Source: JAAZBW01 sp035647855 (GTDB lineage: Bacteria; Actinomycetota; Actinomycetes; Actinomycetales; Actinomycetaceae). Taken from it: a stretch of DNA of 17,744 nt. Both the position numbers and the translations under genes were made by a program. The notes under the pieces were generated by a model that saw only the letters and a list, made by a program, of their open reading frames with translations, was not told where the DNA came from and did not search any database. Below, one piece after another: positions 1-7,681 of this stretch (the stretch's first letter is position 1; every line of letters starts with the position of its first letter). Where the stretch lies: positions 1 through 17,744 of the forward strand of contig DASRMP010000040.1 in assembly GCA_035647855.1 (NCBI GenBank). Direction: 5' to 3'.

Positions 1-2753
1 GGGGGAGGTGGGGGCGGAGTATCTCCGGAGCCCGAATCGGCGGCCGAGCTGAGCGTTCTCGTGGCCCCCGCTGCACCCGCAGTTCTCGCTGCACTCGCTG
101 CACTCGCAGTCCCGGCGGCTCCGGCATAGTCCGCCGCGCGAGTAGCACCCGCGGTTCCCGCTGCGCTGGACCAACGATTGGCGCCGGTCGACGGCGGTGG
201 CGGCGGCCCCGAACCGCGCCAGGAGGAGGATGCCGGAGGAATCGAGATCTCTTCCCACGGTGTGAGCGCCCGCATGACCGCTCCGGCGTTTGCCGCGTCC
301 GCGAGCTGAGGCGCCTGCCTGCCACCCGTGAGGAAGGAGTAGAGCCCGGCGAGGGCGTCGGCGTCACTCTGGGATCGCTCCAGCGAGGCCTCGACCGGAT
401 CCGAGTTGTCCACCAACTGGCCAGTCGCGACCGCGAAGTACGCAAGTCCCGAGATGGCGATTCCCTCGTCGGAAAGGTGGACGAGCGCGGGCGTAAGCGC
501 GGCGTGCTGGACGCCGCGCCTGCGAGCGGCCTCGAGCGCAGCGGCGGTCTCCCCGACGACGGCTCTGGCGGCGCCGTCGTCGAAGGAACCCTCGAACGCC
601 GTGAGGCGCTCGCCCGGGGGGTTCTCGGACACCACATAGGCCACCGGCGCGCCGGCAATCTCGCCCTCGGCGATCGCGACAAGGCGCGCGAACCGGTTGT
701 CCTCGACAAGGCTCGCGCGGCGTGCGGAGTCGAGAAGATCGAACGCGATGTTCGAGCCTTCCACGTTCGGGACGGCGACGACGGACACCGCACGATCGAG
801 CACCGTGTCACGCCCGGTCCAGACCTCCGCGCCTGTCTCGAGAGTGTCGGTGCGTTTGTCGAGGCGGAAACGGCCTGCGAGCATGACGCGGGTACTCGAT
901 GCCTGCAGAGCCTTCTCCTTTCCGCCATTCCCGGCCGGCAGTCCGCCGTCCCCATCGGGCTCCTCGCGCGGGCCCGTGGCCCCCGCCGACTCCCCCGACT
1001 CCCCCTTGCCGCCAATTGTAGGCGGCGACGCAGGCATTGTAGGCGGCGACGCGGGCGTTGCCGGACGTCCACCACGCAGACGACCGAACAGCCGCTTGAA
1101 TGGTGAGATCAGATCGTCCAGTTCGTCAACCTTGAACGCCCGGAGCAGTGTGACGTAGATCGCGAGCATGAGGATACCGACTGCGAACAGCCGTGCGAGC
1201 GCGCCCAGAATCTGGCCCATCCCACCGCCCTCGGTGTAGGGGTCCCAAAGCGTGAGCACACCCCAGCCGGCGAGCGCGGCGGGAATCATCGCGAGCGCGA
1301 GCCGCAGGTAGGTGCGGAGGATCCGGGAGCCGTCGAGGCTGGGCAGCTTCTTCCGCAGTGCAAGGAAGCCGAGAACGCCGCCCAGGTACTGACCGAGCGT
1401 CGAACTGAATGCCGTCACCACGAGCCACCACTGCGGCGGCAGGACGAACACCGCGAACAGACCGAACACCACGATTACCAGTGACATCGGAACCTGGATG
1501 CCCGTGAGCGTCTTCGCGTCCTCGTATGCGAACGAGACTCGCTGCACAACGGTCCACACCGCCTGGGCCGGGATCCCGAAAGCCAGTGCGGCGAGGACGG
1601 CCGCGAACGCCGGCTCCGCACCAGATTCGGTGGTGAAAAGGATGGACTGGACGATCGGCAGGGCGAGCACCATCATCCCCGCGCCCATGAACACCGTGAA
1701 GACTCCGAGCACGCGGATGGACTGGGACATGTCGTCGCGGACGCCGGCGCCGTCACCCGCGGCGGCCTTGGCCGACATGGAGGTGAAGACGGCTGTCACG
1801 AGCGAGGTGGTCACGAGCGACTGGGGCAGCATGTATACCGCGAATGTCGCGGTGTAGGCGGTTATGGTCGGAATCGTCAGGTAGGCGGGATCGCCGGCCT
1901 CTCGAAGCGGGGTCGCGACGCCGTTCGCGGCGTTGGCCACGTTGGACAGCATGAGGAAGCCCACCTGGCCGACCGCGAGCGCGGCGAACGCCCACTTCGC
2001 CATCCGGCTTGCGCCGGACAGTCCCGCGCCCCGGAACTTGAAGTCCGGCCGAAACCTGACCCCGGACCGTCGCAACGGGATGATCAGCACGAGCGCCTGA
2101 CTCATGACCCCGGCCAGTGCAAACCCACCGACGAGTGCGATCCGCGCACCGTCCCACTCGGACGGGTGCGCGCCGGCGCCGGAGGCGGCCGTCCCGTACA
2201 CCCAGATGTAGACGGCGAGACCGGCAATGGCGACCACGTTGTTCAGCACGGGCGCCCACATGTACGGCCCGAACGAGCCCCGGGCGTTCAGGATGTTCCC
2301 GAACAGCGTGTACAGGCCGTAGAACAGCACCTCCGGAATGCACCACAGCGCGAACGCCACGGCGACTCCGCGCCACGCCGGATCCATCTGACCCGCATAG
2401 AGCATCACGAGCAGCGGAGCGGCAACCGTGAGGATCACGGTTGCGACGAACAGGATCAGGCCGGTCAGCGTGATCAGCTTGTTCGTGTACTCGGCCCCGC
2501 CGTCATCCCGGCGCAGGGCCCGCACGATCTGCGGCACCAGGATCGCGTTCATCACGCCCCCGGCGAGCAGGTTGTACAGGGTGTTGGGCAGGCCGTTGGC
2601 CACGTTGAAAGCATCGGCCGCGCCCATGGAGCCCAGGGCGGCGAGCAGCACCAGCAGCCGCACCATGCCCAGGATGCGCGAGACCAGAGTGCCCGAGAAC
2701 ATCTTGGTGAACGCCGCGAACAGTCCGCCCCCTGTCCCTGCGGTGGTTGTCAT
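1..2753 (-). CDS. murJ: MurJ (MviN) lipid II flippase with C-terminal pseudokinase domain, partial at left edge
   Basis: The frame is open from the ATG at 2753 to the left edge (about 917 codons) with no stop, so the C-terminus is missing. The N-terminal part, about residues 1-530, reads as a MATE-like multi-spanning membrane protein with the MurJ signature near the start (SRILG, then GAADAF and LPNTLYNLLAGG). The family flips lipid II across the membrane for peptidoglycan synthesis. A Pro/Ala/Gly linker with a duplicated TMPASPP unit follows. A kinase-like fold then spans about residues 625-838 (LAGRFRLD, later GAEVWTGRDTVLDRAV). The VAIK lysine is replaced by V659, and no HRD or DFG motif is visible, so it should be a pseudokinase, as in mycobacterial MviN, whose pseudokinase domain binds the FHA protein FhaA. 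An Ala/Pro-rich tail reaches the edge. The ATG overlaps the stop of the DUF6049 gene (ATGA) and has a GGAGGA Shine-Dalgarno about 9 nt upstream, inside that gene. Confidence 0.93.
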   Translation of the reverse strand, partial: MTTTAGTGGGLFAAFTKMFSGTLVSRILGMVRLLVLLAALGSMGAADAFNVANGLPNTLYNLLAGGVMNAILVPQIVRALRRDDGGAEYTNKLITLTGLILFVATVILTVAAPLLVMLYAGQMDPAWRGVAVAFALWCIPEVLFYGLYTLFGNILNARGSFGPYMWAPVLNNVVAIAGLAVYIWVYGTAASGAGAHPSEWDGARIALVGGFALAGVMSQALVLIIPLRRSGVRFRPDFKFRGAGLSGASRMAKWAFAALAVGQVGFLMLSNVANAANGVATPLREAGDPAYLTIPTITAYTATFAVYMLPQSLVTTSLVTAVFTSMSAKAAAGDGAGVRDDMSQSIRVLGVFTVFMGAGMMVLALPIVQSILFTTESGAEPAFAAVLAALAFGIPAQAVWTVVQRVSFAYEDAKTLTGIQVPMSLVIVVFGLFAVFVLPPQWWLVVTAFSSTLGQYLGGVLGFLALRKKLPSLDGSRILRTYLRLALAMIPAALAGWGVLTLWDPYTEGGGMGQILGALARLFAVGILMLAIYVTLLRAFKVDELDDLISPFKRLFGRLRGGRPATPASPPTMPASPPTIGGKGESGESAGATGPREEPDGDGGLPAGNGGKEKALQASSTRVMLAGRFRLDKRTDTLETGAEVWTGRDTVLDRAVSVVAVPNVEGSNIAFDLLDSARRASLVEDNRFARLVAIAEGEIAGAPVAYVVSENPPGERLTAFEGSFDDGAARAVVGETAAALEAARRRGVQHAALTPALVHLSDEGIAISGLAYFAVATGQLVDNSDPVEASLERSQSDADALAGLYSFLTGGRQAPQLADAANAGAVMRALTPWEEISIPPASSSWRGSGPPPPPSTGANRWSSAAGTAGATRAADYAGAAGTASAASAARTAGAAGATRTLSSAADSGSGDTPPPPP
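1015..1056 (-). repeat. 21-bp in-frame tandem duplication in the MurJ linker
   Basis: Two adjacent 21-bp units (1015-1035 and 1036-1056) differ at one position and encode a repeated TMPASPP heptapeptide in the linker between the MurJ membrane core and the pseudokinase. The unit length is a multiple of three, so the frame is kept. It is probably a flexible spacer that can change length by slippage. Confidence 0.75.
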
Positions 2754-4951
2754 GTGCGCTGGTCCTCCGATGCGATGTGATTCTCCTCGGAATGCCCCTC
2801 CGGGCTGTCATCGTGCGCCGGGCCGCCGAACCGGTGTCCGTTACGGGCCTCAGCGGCGGCCGACTCGGCGGCAAGCTGGGCCTCGAACTGCTCGACCGCC
2901 TCTTCCATAACGGCAGAACGATCCTCGCGCAGATTACGCCTGACCGTCTGGGCAATGCCAAACACGAAGAAGACCGACGCGAGCGCGATGAGCGTCACCA
3001 GGCCGACGTTCTCCCAGTCGGCCCGCATCCGCACCTCGATCGGCAAACTCGTGCCGAGCGGCGTCCCGCTCGGGGTGTGCAGCGCGATCTCGATCGTCAG
3101 GTCCCCCGACCCGACGGCGGTCACCGGGATCTCCGCCCGGAACTCCCCTTCTGCGGCCACAGTGATCGTCTGCGGGTCCACCTGCTGGAGTATGCGGTCG
3201 TTCGACTCCAGTGACACGACGACGGTCGCGTCCGAGGCCAAACCGTTCACCACAGTTACTGGGAAGTTCGAGGTTTCCGAGATCATCAGGACGCTCGACG
3301 GCGCTACGATACTCAGCCGCCCGTCCAACGACGTGACCAGTTCGCGCGCGGACGCCAGAATCCGGGCGCGCTCCGACGGGGCGTCACGCCACGCGCGCGC
3401 CGCGACGATGTCGAGTTGGTCCACGGCGGGCGCCGAGATCGCGGCCGGATCGGCGACAACCTCCTCGAACACCTCGAATCGGCTCTGGATCGCGTCCGCT
3501 TCGCTGAGCTCACCGGCTGTGACCGCGCTCGCGGGCAAGGTGCTGCTGCTGAGCGTCTCGTCTCCGTCGATGGCGAGGGAGCCGGGGAAATAGTCGGCCG
3601 CATCGGAGAGCGTCATCGGTGAGATCCACGGCAGCTGAGTCACGGTTCCGACCAGGGCTGCGTCCTGCCCGTCGTCGTCGATGGGAAAGGACGCGAAGAG
3701 GGGCCGCGTCCGCTGGGGGTCCTCGCGGATGGTGACGATCGTCGTCGCGGCGAGGAGTTGGCGCTGTTGGGAGTTGGTGAGAGGGACGACGGCGCCGTCG
3801 ACCTCGGTCGCGCCGCCGAGGACGTCCCGGATGATCTCGTCGAGGACGATCGCTTGGCGGCCGTCGATCGAGACGACGCCCGAGGGAGTGCCGCGTCCGG
3901 ACCAGCCGGCGACCGAGTCGGACATGAGCACGAGCGGTCCGGTGGTCGCGGCCGCTGCGGCGGGAGTGGGATCGATCGTGCCGTCGAGGTGGCCGGACAC
4001 CGTCACGCCAATGGCCTCGAGCTCATGGGCCGAGCGCTCCGCAAACTCCTCGACCATTGCCGCGCGGCCGGCGCCGACCAGCGCCTCCGTGTCCGCGCAC
4101 GCCCACGGCAGGGTCCACACCTCGTGCGCATCTGCGAGGTGCGCGGCGACGGCGCCGCGGTCCTCCGGGGTGGTCGGCGGGAAGTCGAGGGGCGAGGGGT
4201 CCACGAGAAGCGTGACGCCCGGTTCGGTGCCCTGCGCGAGGAAGGCCTCGTAGCGCGACTGCCAGCCGCTGCCGAGACTCAGCTCCTCCGCGGTGGGGCT
4301 GACCGGGACAAGCACGCCGAACGGCAGCGGCTCCACGGCGGGTTCGTTCCACCAGATCGCCCAGGAGCGCTCGCGGTCGGCGCGGGGAACGGCGGCGCTG
4401 CCAGAACCCACGCCACCGTCGTCTTCGGCGGGCGGGGGGACCGAGGTGACCTCGATTCCCCGCGGGCCCCAGGTGTTGAAATGGAGGTCCGTTGCCGGCA
4501 CTTCGAGCCGCACCTCCGCCGTGGAGCCGGGAGTGAGATCGGGGAGGGGCGCGGTCGTGAGTTCGATGGTGGCGAAGTAGACGTCCGGGTCCAGCCAGCG
4601 TGTGAGCGAGGTGCGCGTGTTCGGCGTCCAGCCCTGGCCGGCAAGCTCCACGCCCGCGCCTTCGATGTCTGCGTTCGTGCGGTTCGTGACCTGCACCGTC
4701 ACACCGAGCGTGTCCCCCTCGACGAGCACCATCGGTTCGACGTTCACGATGCTCACGTCGAGTGAGCCGTAGTCGGGGACGGCGGGTCGGCCGACACGCG
4801 CGGCATCCGGCTGGGCCTCCTGCAGGGCGACCGCCCCAGCAACCGCGGGGGCGGGCTCGGCGGTGCCGGCTGCTGCGGCCAGGACAGTGGACAGGGCCAT
4901 TCCGAGGATCGCGGCGGCGGCAAAACCCGGCCGGAATGCCGGCCGATTCAT
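2750..4951 (-). CDS. DUF6049 family exported, membrane-anchored protein
   Basis: This 733-aa protein starts with a signal peptide (residues 1 to about 30: MNRPAFRPGF, then an Ala/Leu core). A long extracytoplasmic part follows, with beta-sandwich-like sections near both ends (VNVEPMVLVEGDTLGVTVQVTNR, and NFPVTVVNGLASDATVVVSLES). One membrane helix lies at about 649-670 (VGLVTLIALASVFFVFGIAQ), then an Arg-rich stop-transfer and a charged cytoplasmic tail of about 60 residues. Architecture and place between NUDIX and murJ match DUF6049, the family of mycobacterial Rv3909, which also sits directly before mviN. No biochemical function is established. Coupling to MurJ by ATGA overlaps at both ends suggests a cell-envelope role, which is an inference. 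The start at 4951 is supported by the signal peptide and by overlap with the NUDIX stop. Confidence 0.88.
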   Translation of the reverse strand: MNRPAFRPGFAAAAILGMALSTVLAAAAGTAEPAPAVAGAVALQEAQPDAARVGRPAVPDYGSLDVSIVNVEPMVLVEGDTLGVTVQVTNRTNADIEGAGVELAGQGWTPNTRTSLTRWLDPDVYFATIELTTAPLPDLTPGSTAEVRLEVPATDLHFNTWGPRGIEVTSVPPPAEDDGGVGSGSAAVPRADRERSWAIWWNEPAVEPLPFGVLVPVSPTAEELSLGSGWQSRYEAFLAQGTEPGVTLLVDPSPLDFPPTTPEDRGAVAAHLADAHEVWTLPWACADTEALVGAGRAAMVEEFAERSAHELEAIGVTVSGHLDGTIDPTPAAAAATTGPLVLMSDSVAGWSGRGTPSGVVSIDGRQAIVLDEIIRDVLGGATEVDGAVVPLTNSQQRQLLAATTIVTIREDPQRTRPLFASFPIDDDGQDAALVGTVTQLPWISPMTLSDAADYFPGSLAIDGDETLSSSTLPASAVTAGELSEADAIQSRFEVFEEVVADPAAISAPAVDQLDIVAARAWRDAPSERARILASARELVTSLDGRLSIVAPSSVLMISETSNFPVTVVNGLASDATVVVSLESNDRILQQVDPQTITVAAEGEFRAEIPVTAVGSGDLTIEIALHTPSGTPLGTSLPIEVRMRADWENVGLVTLIALASVFFVFGIAQTVRRNLREDRSAVMEEAVEQFEAQLAAESAAAEARNGHRFGGPAHDDSPEGHSEENHIASEDQRT

Positions 4952-5460
4952 GGCTTCCCGGTCAGTACATCCCAGGCGGTGGCAACCACACGCCGTTCAT
5001 TCGGGTAGGCGAGGCGGGAGGGGACGTCGTCGAGAAACACCCACGCGACATCCTCGGCCTCCTTGTCAGGATCGTTCTCGGTGGTGAGTTCCCCGCCCAG
5101 GGCCTCGAGGAGATAGTGGTGGACGACCTTGTGGACGCGGCGGTCGGTGCCTGCGAACCAGTAGTCGATGGTCGCGAGGTGGCGCAGCACGCGGCCATGA
5201 ATGCCCGTCTCTTCGTAGATCTCGCGTACGGCGGCCTCGGGCGGGGTCTCGTTCCCTTCGAGGTGTCCCTTGGGCAGGCACCACTCGAGCCGGCCCGCGC
5301 GGTTGCGTCTCGCAATCACGGCGGCGTAGGCCTTCCCATCCACGACGTCGACGACAAGGCCTCCTGCACTCGTCTCGTCCACGACGGGCAGCGGCGTGCG
5401 GCGGGGAGCCAACCGGCGCCTGGGCAGGGATTGCCTGCGGGGGCTCGGATGGGCTGACAT
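4948..5460 (-). CDS. NUDIX hydrolase (MutT4-like)
   Basis: The 170-aa protein has a complete Nudix box at residues 65-87: G65, five residues, E71, seven residues, then REIYEETGI, matching Gx5Ex7REUxEExGU. The family hydrolyses nucleoside diphosphates linked to another moiety, with the Glu residues binding Mg2+. The basic N-terminus (residues 1-25) is short and poorly conserved in appearance. The substrate cannot be read from sequence. The position divergent from pcnA and upstream of DUF6049-murJ matches Rv3908 (mutT4) of M. tuberculosis. The frame is open further upstream, but the ATG at 5460 is preferred because a TACGAT -10 hexamer ends 6 nt before it and the Nudix domain needs no more sequence. 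Its TGA overlaps the DUF6049 ATG by 4 bp, so it is the first gene of the operon. Confidence 0.9.
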   Translation of the reverse strand: MSAHPSPRRQSLPRRRLAPRRTPLPVVDETSAGGLVVDVVDGKAYAAVIARRNRAGRLEWCLPKGHLEGNETPPEAAVREIYEETGIHGRVLRHLATIDYWFAGTDRRVHKVVHHYLLEALGGELTTENDPDKEAEDVAWVFLDDVPSRLAYPNERRVVATAWDVLTGKP

Positions 5461-5466
5461 ACAGCC

Positions 5467-5472
5467 ATCGTA
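5467..5472 (-). promoter_or_regulatory. -10 element for the NUDIX-DUF6049-murJ operon
   Basis: Read on the minus strand the hexamer is TACGAT, a good match to actinobacterial -10 elements. Six nucleotides separate it from the ATG, so transcription should begin at or next to the start codon, giving a leaderless mRNA. No clear -35 is seen, and a DnaA box (5482-5490) occupies the -35/-10 spacer. Confidence 0.5.
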
Positions 5473-5481
5473 GTGGGCGGT

Positions 5482-5490
5482 TGTGGATAA
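5482..5490 (-). promoter_or_regulatory. Perfect DnaA box in the NUDIX/pcnA divergent promoter
   Basis: The plus-strand sequence is TGTGGATAA, that is TTATCCACA on the minus strand, an exact match to the classical DnaA 9-mer. It lies 10 bp upstream of the NUDIX -10 hexamer. A protein bound there could affect the NUDIX operon promoter. Function is inferred from the motif only, and a single 9-mer can occur by chance. Confidence 0.5.
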
Positions 5491-5581
5491 CGGGACAGGC
5501 GGGGCGGGGCACCCGCGATTGGACGGCCCAGCGGACCCCCACACCACAAACGTCCGCCTGCGAGGCTTGTTGCCAGATTGA

Positions 5582-5609
5582 TTGCCGTCGTCGTGGCTCA
5601 TGGGACAAT
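5582..5609 (+). promoter_or_regulatory. Candidate pcnA promoter, possibly leaderless
   Basis: TTGCCG (5582-5587), a 16-bp spacer and GACAAT (5604-5609) form a plausible sigma-70-type promoter. The GTG start of pcnA follows the -10 by 6 nt, so the predicted transcript begins at the start codon. This fits the absence of a Shine-Dalgarno sequence before the GTG. Confidence 0.4.
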
Positions 5610-5615
5610 CGCCAC

Positions 5616-7061
5616 GTGCCGAATCCCCCCTCCGAACAACTTCAGCGCATCGCGCTGCACGTGATATCTGGCCTGCCCGTCGACATCGTGGAACTCGGGA
5701 CGCTTTTCGAAGCTGCGGGATATGAACTCGCGCTCGTCGGCGGTCCTGTGCGTGACGCACTGATGGGCATCGCAAATCCCCATGACCTCGATTTCGCCAC
5801 GTCGGCGCCGCCGGAGGTCACCGAGCGGCTGCTCAGGAAGTGGGGGAGCGCGCTGTGGGACGTGGGCCGGGAATACGGCACGATCGGGACCCGCAAGGGG
5901 GAGACCACGATCGAGGTCACCACTTACCGGTCCGAGGAGTATGAAATCGGCTCCAGGAAGCCGATCGTGGCCTACGGCGATTCGCTGGAGGGTGACCTCA
6001 CGCGCCGTGACTTCACCGTCAACGCGATCGCGCTGCGCGTGCCGTCGCTCGAGTTCGTGGACCCGACGGGCGGTCTGGCCGATCTCGAGGAGGGCGTGCT
6101 GCGAACCCCTGTCACCGCGGAGCAGTCCTTCGATGACGACCCCCTGCGGATCATGCGGGCCGCACGCTTCGCGGCGCAGCTGGGGTTCGAGGTTGCGCCC
6201 GACGTCATGACGGCGATGGGCTCGATGTCCGGACGGCTGGAGATCGTTGCGCGCGAACGTGTGCGCGCCGAGTTGGAACGGCTCGTGATCTCGCCGTTCC
6301 CGAGGCGAGGGATCGAGCTCATGGTGTGGACGGGCGTCGCGGACGTGGTGCTGCCCGAACTCTCGAAGCTTCAGCAGACGGTGGACGAGCACGGGCGCCA
6401 CAAGGATGTCTACGAGCACACACTGACCGTGCTCGACCAGGCGATGGCACTGGAGACGGGACTGGACGGCCCCGTGCCCGCGCCCGACTTCCGCCTTCGG
6501 TTCGCGGCGTTGATGCACGACGTCGGAAAGCCGGCGACCCGGCGATTCGAGCGGAACGGGAGCGTGAGTTTCCACCATCACGAGATGGTCGGAGCGAAGA
6601 TGACGCGGGCCCGCATGAGGCACCTGCGGTTCGACAACCAGACCATCAAGGACGTGGTGAAACTCGTGGAGTTGCACCTGCGGTTCCACGGCTACGGCGA
6701 GCAGGCGTGGAGCGATGCCGCTGTGCGGCGCTACGTGACCGATGCCGGTCCGATGTTGGAGCGGCTGCACCGCCTCACGCGCGCCGACTGCACCACCCGG
6801 AACCGCCGCAAGGCCCTCCGCCTCGCCGCCGCCTACGACGATCTCGAGCAGCGGATCTCGGAACTCGCCGCCGAGGAGGAGCTTCGGGCGATTCGCCCCG
6901 ACCTCGACGGCAACCAGATCATGGACGTGCTGGACCTGAGGCCGGGGCCGGAGGTGGGCGAGGCCTACCAGTACCTGCTCGGTCTCCGGATGGAGGAAGG
7001 CCCGCTCGGAGAGGAAGAGGCGACCCGCCGGCTGCGCGCTTGGTGGGATTCCGAGCGCTGA
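5616..7061 (+). CDS. pcnA: CCA tRNA nucleotidyltransferase / poly(A) polymerase family (class II) with HD domain
   Basis: The 481-aa protein shows the class II nucleotidyltransferase motifs in order: GGPVRD (42-47), the metal-binding pair in HDLDF (D57, D59), RRDFTVNA (130-137), DDDPLRIMRAARFAAQLGF (about 173-191) and an ERVRAELERL helix (214-223). An HD phosphohydrolase domain follows, with YEH (266-268), HDVGKP (301-306) and a His-rich FHHHE stretch near 319-323. The family adds CCA, or part of it, to tRNA 3' ends. Whether this member makes the whole CCA or acts as a poly(A) polymerase cannot be decided from sequence. The GTG at 5616 was chosen because the N-terminal helix begins there and a -10-like element ends 6 nt before it. 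The frame stays open upstream to 5481, but that part overlaps the divergent promoter and reads as random sequence. Confidence 0.93.
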   Translation: MPNPPSEQLQRIALHVISGLPVDIVELGTLFEAAGYELALVGGPVRDALMGIANPHDLDFATSAPPEVTERLLRKWGSALWDVGREYGTIGTRKGETTIEVTTYRSEEYEIGSRKPIVAYGDSLEGDLTRRDFTVNAIALRVPSLEFVDPTGGLADLEEGVLRTPVTAEQSFDDDPLRIMRAARFAAQLGFEVAPDVMTAMGSMSGRLEIVARERVRAELERLVISPFPRRGIELMVWTGVADVVLPELSKLQQTVDEHGRHKDVYEHTLTVLDQAMALETGLDGPVPAPDFRLRFAALMHDVGKPATRRFERNGSVSFHHHEMVGAKMTRARMRHLRFDNQTIKDVVKLVELHLRFHGYGEQAWSDAAVRRYVTDAGPMLERLHRLTRADCTTRNRRKALRLAAAYDDLEQRISELAAEEELRAIRPDLDGNQIMDVLDLRPGPEVGEAYQYLLGLRMEEGPLGEEEATRRLRAWWDSER

Positions 7062-7072
7062 ACGCTGGGCGA

Positions 7073-7100
7073 GCGGTGCGCGGTGCGCGGTGCGCGGTGC
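7073..7100 (+). repeat. 7-bp tandem repeat, 4 copies, after pcnA
   Basis: Four exact copies of GCGGTGC begin 11 bp after the pcnA stop codon. This is one of several short tandem arrays in the window that start at or just after a stop codon. Confidence 0.85.
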
Positions 7101-7128
7101 GCGTGTTCGTCACACCATGGCGCGCAAG

Positions 7129-7168
7129 CGTCACGATGGCGAAGTGACGTCACTGCGCCATCGTGACG
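7129..7168 (+). terminator. 40-bp near-perfect palindrome downstream of pcnA
   Basis: The outer arms CGTCACGATGGCG (7129-7141) and CGCCATCGTGACG (7156-7168) are exact reverse complements. Between them lies AGTGACGTCACT (7143-7154), itself a perfect 12-bp palindrome, flanked by one mismatched pair (A7142/G7155). As RNA it would form an almost uninterrupted hairpin 68 nt after the pcnA stop, so it may be a U-tract-free terminator of the kind common in actinobacteria. As DNA it could be a symmetric protein-binding site. No T-run follows it. Confidence 0.5.
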
Positions 7169-7204
7169 GATGTGCGCCCTGATGTGACGGACGTGCGCCC
7201 TGAT
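7163..7204 (+). repeat. 21-bp tandem repeat, 2 copies
   Basis: Units 7163-7183 and 7184-7204 share GTGACGGAYGTGCGCCCTGA and the final T, differing at one base (T or C at position 9). The start of a third, diverging unit (GCGACGG) follows at 7205. The first unit overlaps the right arm of the 40-bp palindrome. Confidence 0.8.
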
Positions 7205-7334
7205 GCGACGGTTCGGCGGCTGAAGCGGGCATGTTGGGTCTCCGGAGTGTGGAGGCACGGTCTTGGGGCCGTCTGTTGCGGGGCTCCTGTGCTCCGGAGG
7301 CGCAAAATGCATGCTTGAGGTGGGTTTCAGCGGG

Positions 7335-7489
7335 TGAAGTGCGCATGTTGGGTCTCCGGAGTGTGCGGGGAGTGGGTGAAGCGGGCATGTTGGGTCTCCG
7401 GAGTGCGCGGGGAGGGGTTGAAGCGGGCATGTTGGGTCTCCGGAGTGCGCGGGGAGGGGCTGAAGCGGGCATGTTGGGTCCCCGGAGCG
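7335..7489 (+). repeat. 42-bp minisatellite array, 4 copies, with an outlying copy at 7221-7249
   Basis: A core that begins TGAAGCGGGCATGTTGGG and ends TCTCCGGAGTG (about 29 bp) starts at 7335, 7377, 7419 and 7461, giving an exact 42-bp period. A fifth core stands apart at 7221-7249. The 13-bp segments between cores are also similar (CGCGGGGAGGGG type), so this is a minisatellite rather than CRISPR. Each unit contains the perfect 8-bp palindrome CTCCGGAG, except the last, which has changed to CCCCGGAG. Confidence 0.88.
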
Positions 7490-7681
7490 GACACTCGGCG
7501 CCCGCCGACTATGCCTCAAGACGTGGGGCCCGCAACCAGGGTCTTAGGTCCTTGCCGCCCCCCGCATTTTCGCAATAGCCTCGTTCCGTTAATCGGGTTG
7601 CTGCCGGCAAGAGATTGCCTGGGGCCATGCAAGATCACCCGCCGGAACAGTCCGCGGGATCGAAGAGGAGAACGAGGTGTT

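Larger units (their letters stand above)
7062..7681 (+). other. 620-bp gene-free interval between pcnA and feoA, filled with repeats
   Basis: No believable gene is present. In order the interval holds a 7-bp x4 repeat, a 40-bp palindrome, 21-bp repeats, a lone copy of a repeat core at 7221-7249, and a four-unit 42-bp tandem array. About 190 bp of leader region before feoA follows. Open frames exist on both strands only because the 42-bp period is a multiple of three. No convincing promoter or DtxR/IdeR-type iron box was found before feoA. Confidence 0.7.

Noticed and set aside
406..1158. Several plus-strand frames in the first 1.2 kb
   Set aside because: They are antisense shadows of the murJ pseudokinase part, which has a continuous frame and recognisable homology.
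7335..7489. 42-bp array as a CRISPR
   Set aside because: The 13-bp segments between cores are nearly identical rather than unique, far shorter than spacers, and no cas genes are present.
6965..7519. Minus-strand 184-codon frame with repeated HSGDPTCPLQPLPA
   Set aside because: It is open only because the repeats have a period divisible by three. It overlaps the 3' end of pcnA and has no Shine-Dalgarno or recognisable domain.
7231..7578. Plus-strand 115-codon frame with MLGLRSARGG repeats before feoA
   Set aside because: Same cause as the minus-strand frame. There is no ribosome binding site, and all three frames through the array encode only repeats.
7500..7681. DtxR/IdeR iron box before feoA
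   Set aside because: TTAGGTCC near 7544 matches only part of one half-site and has no partner half. No palindrome of the right type was found.
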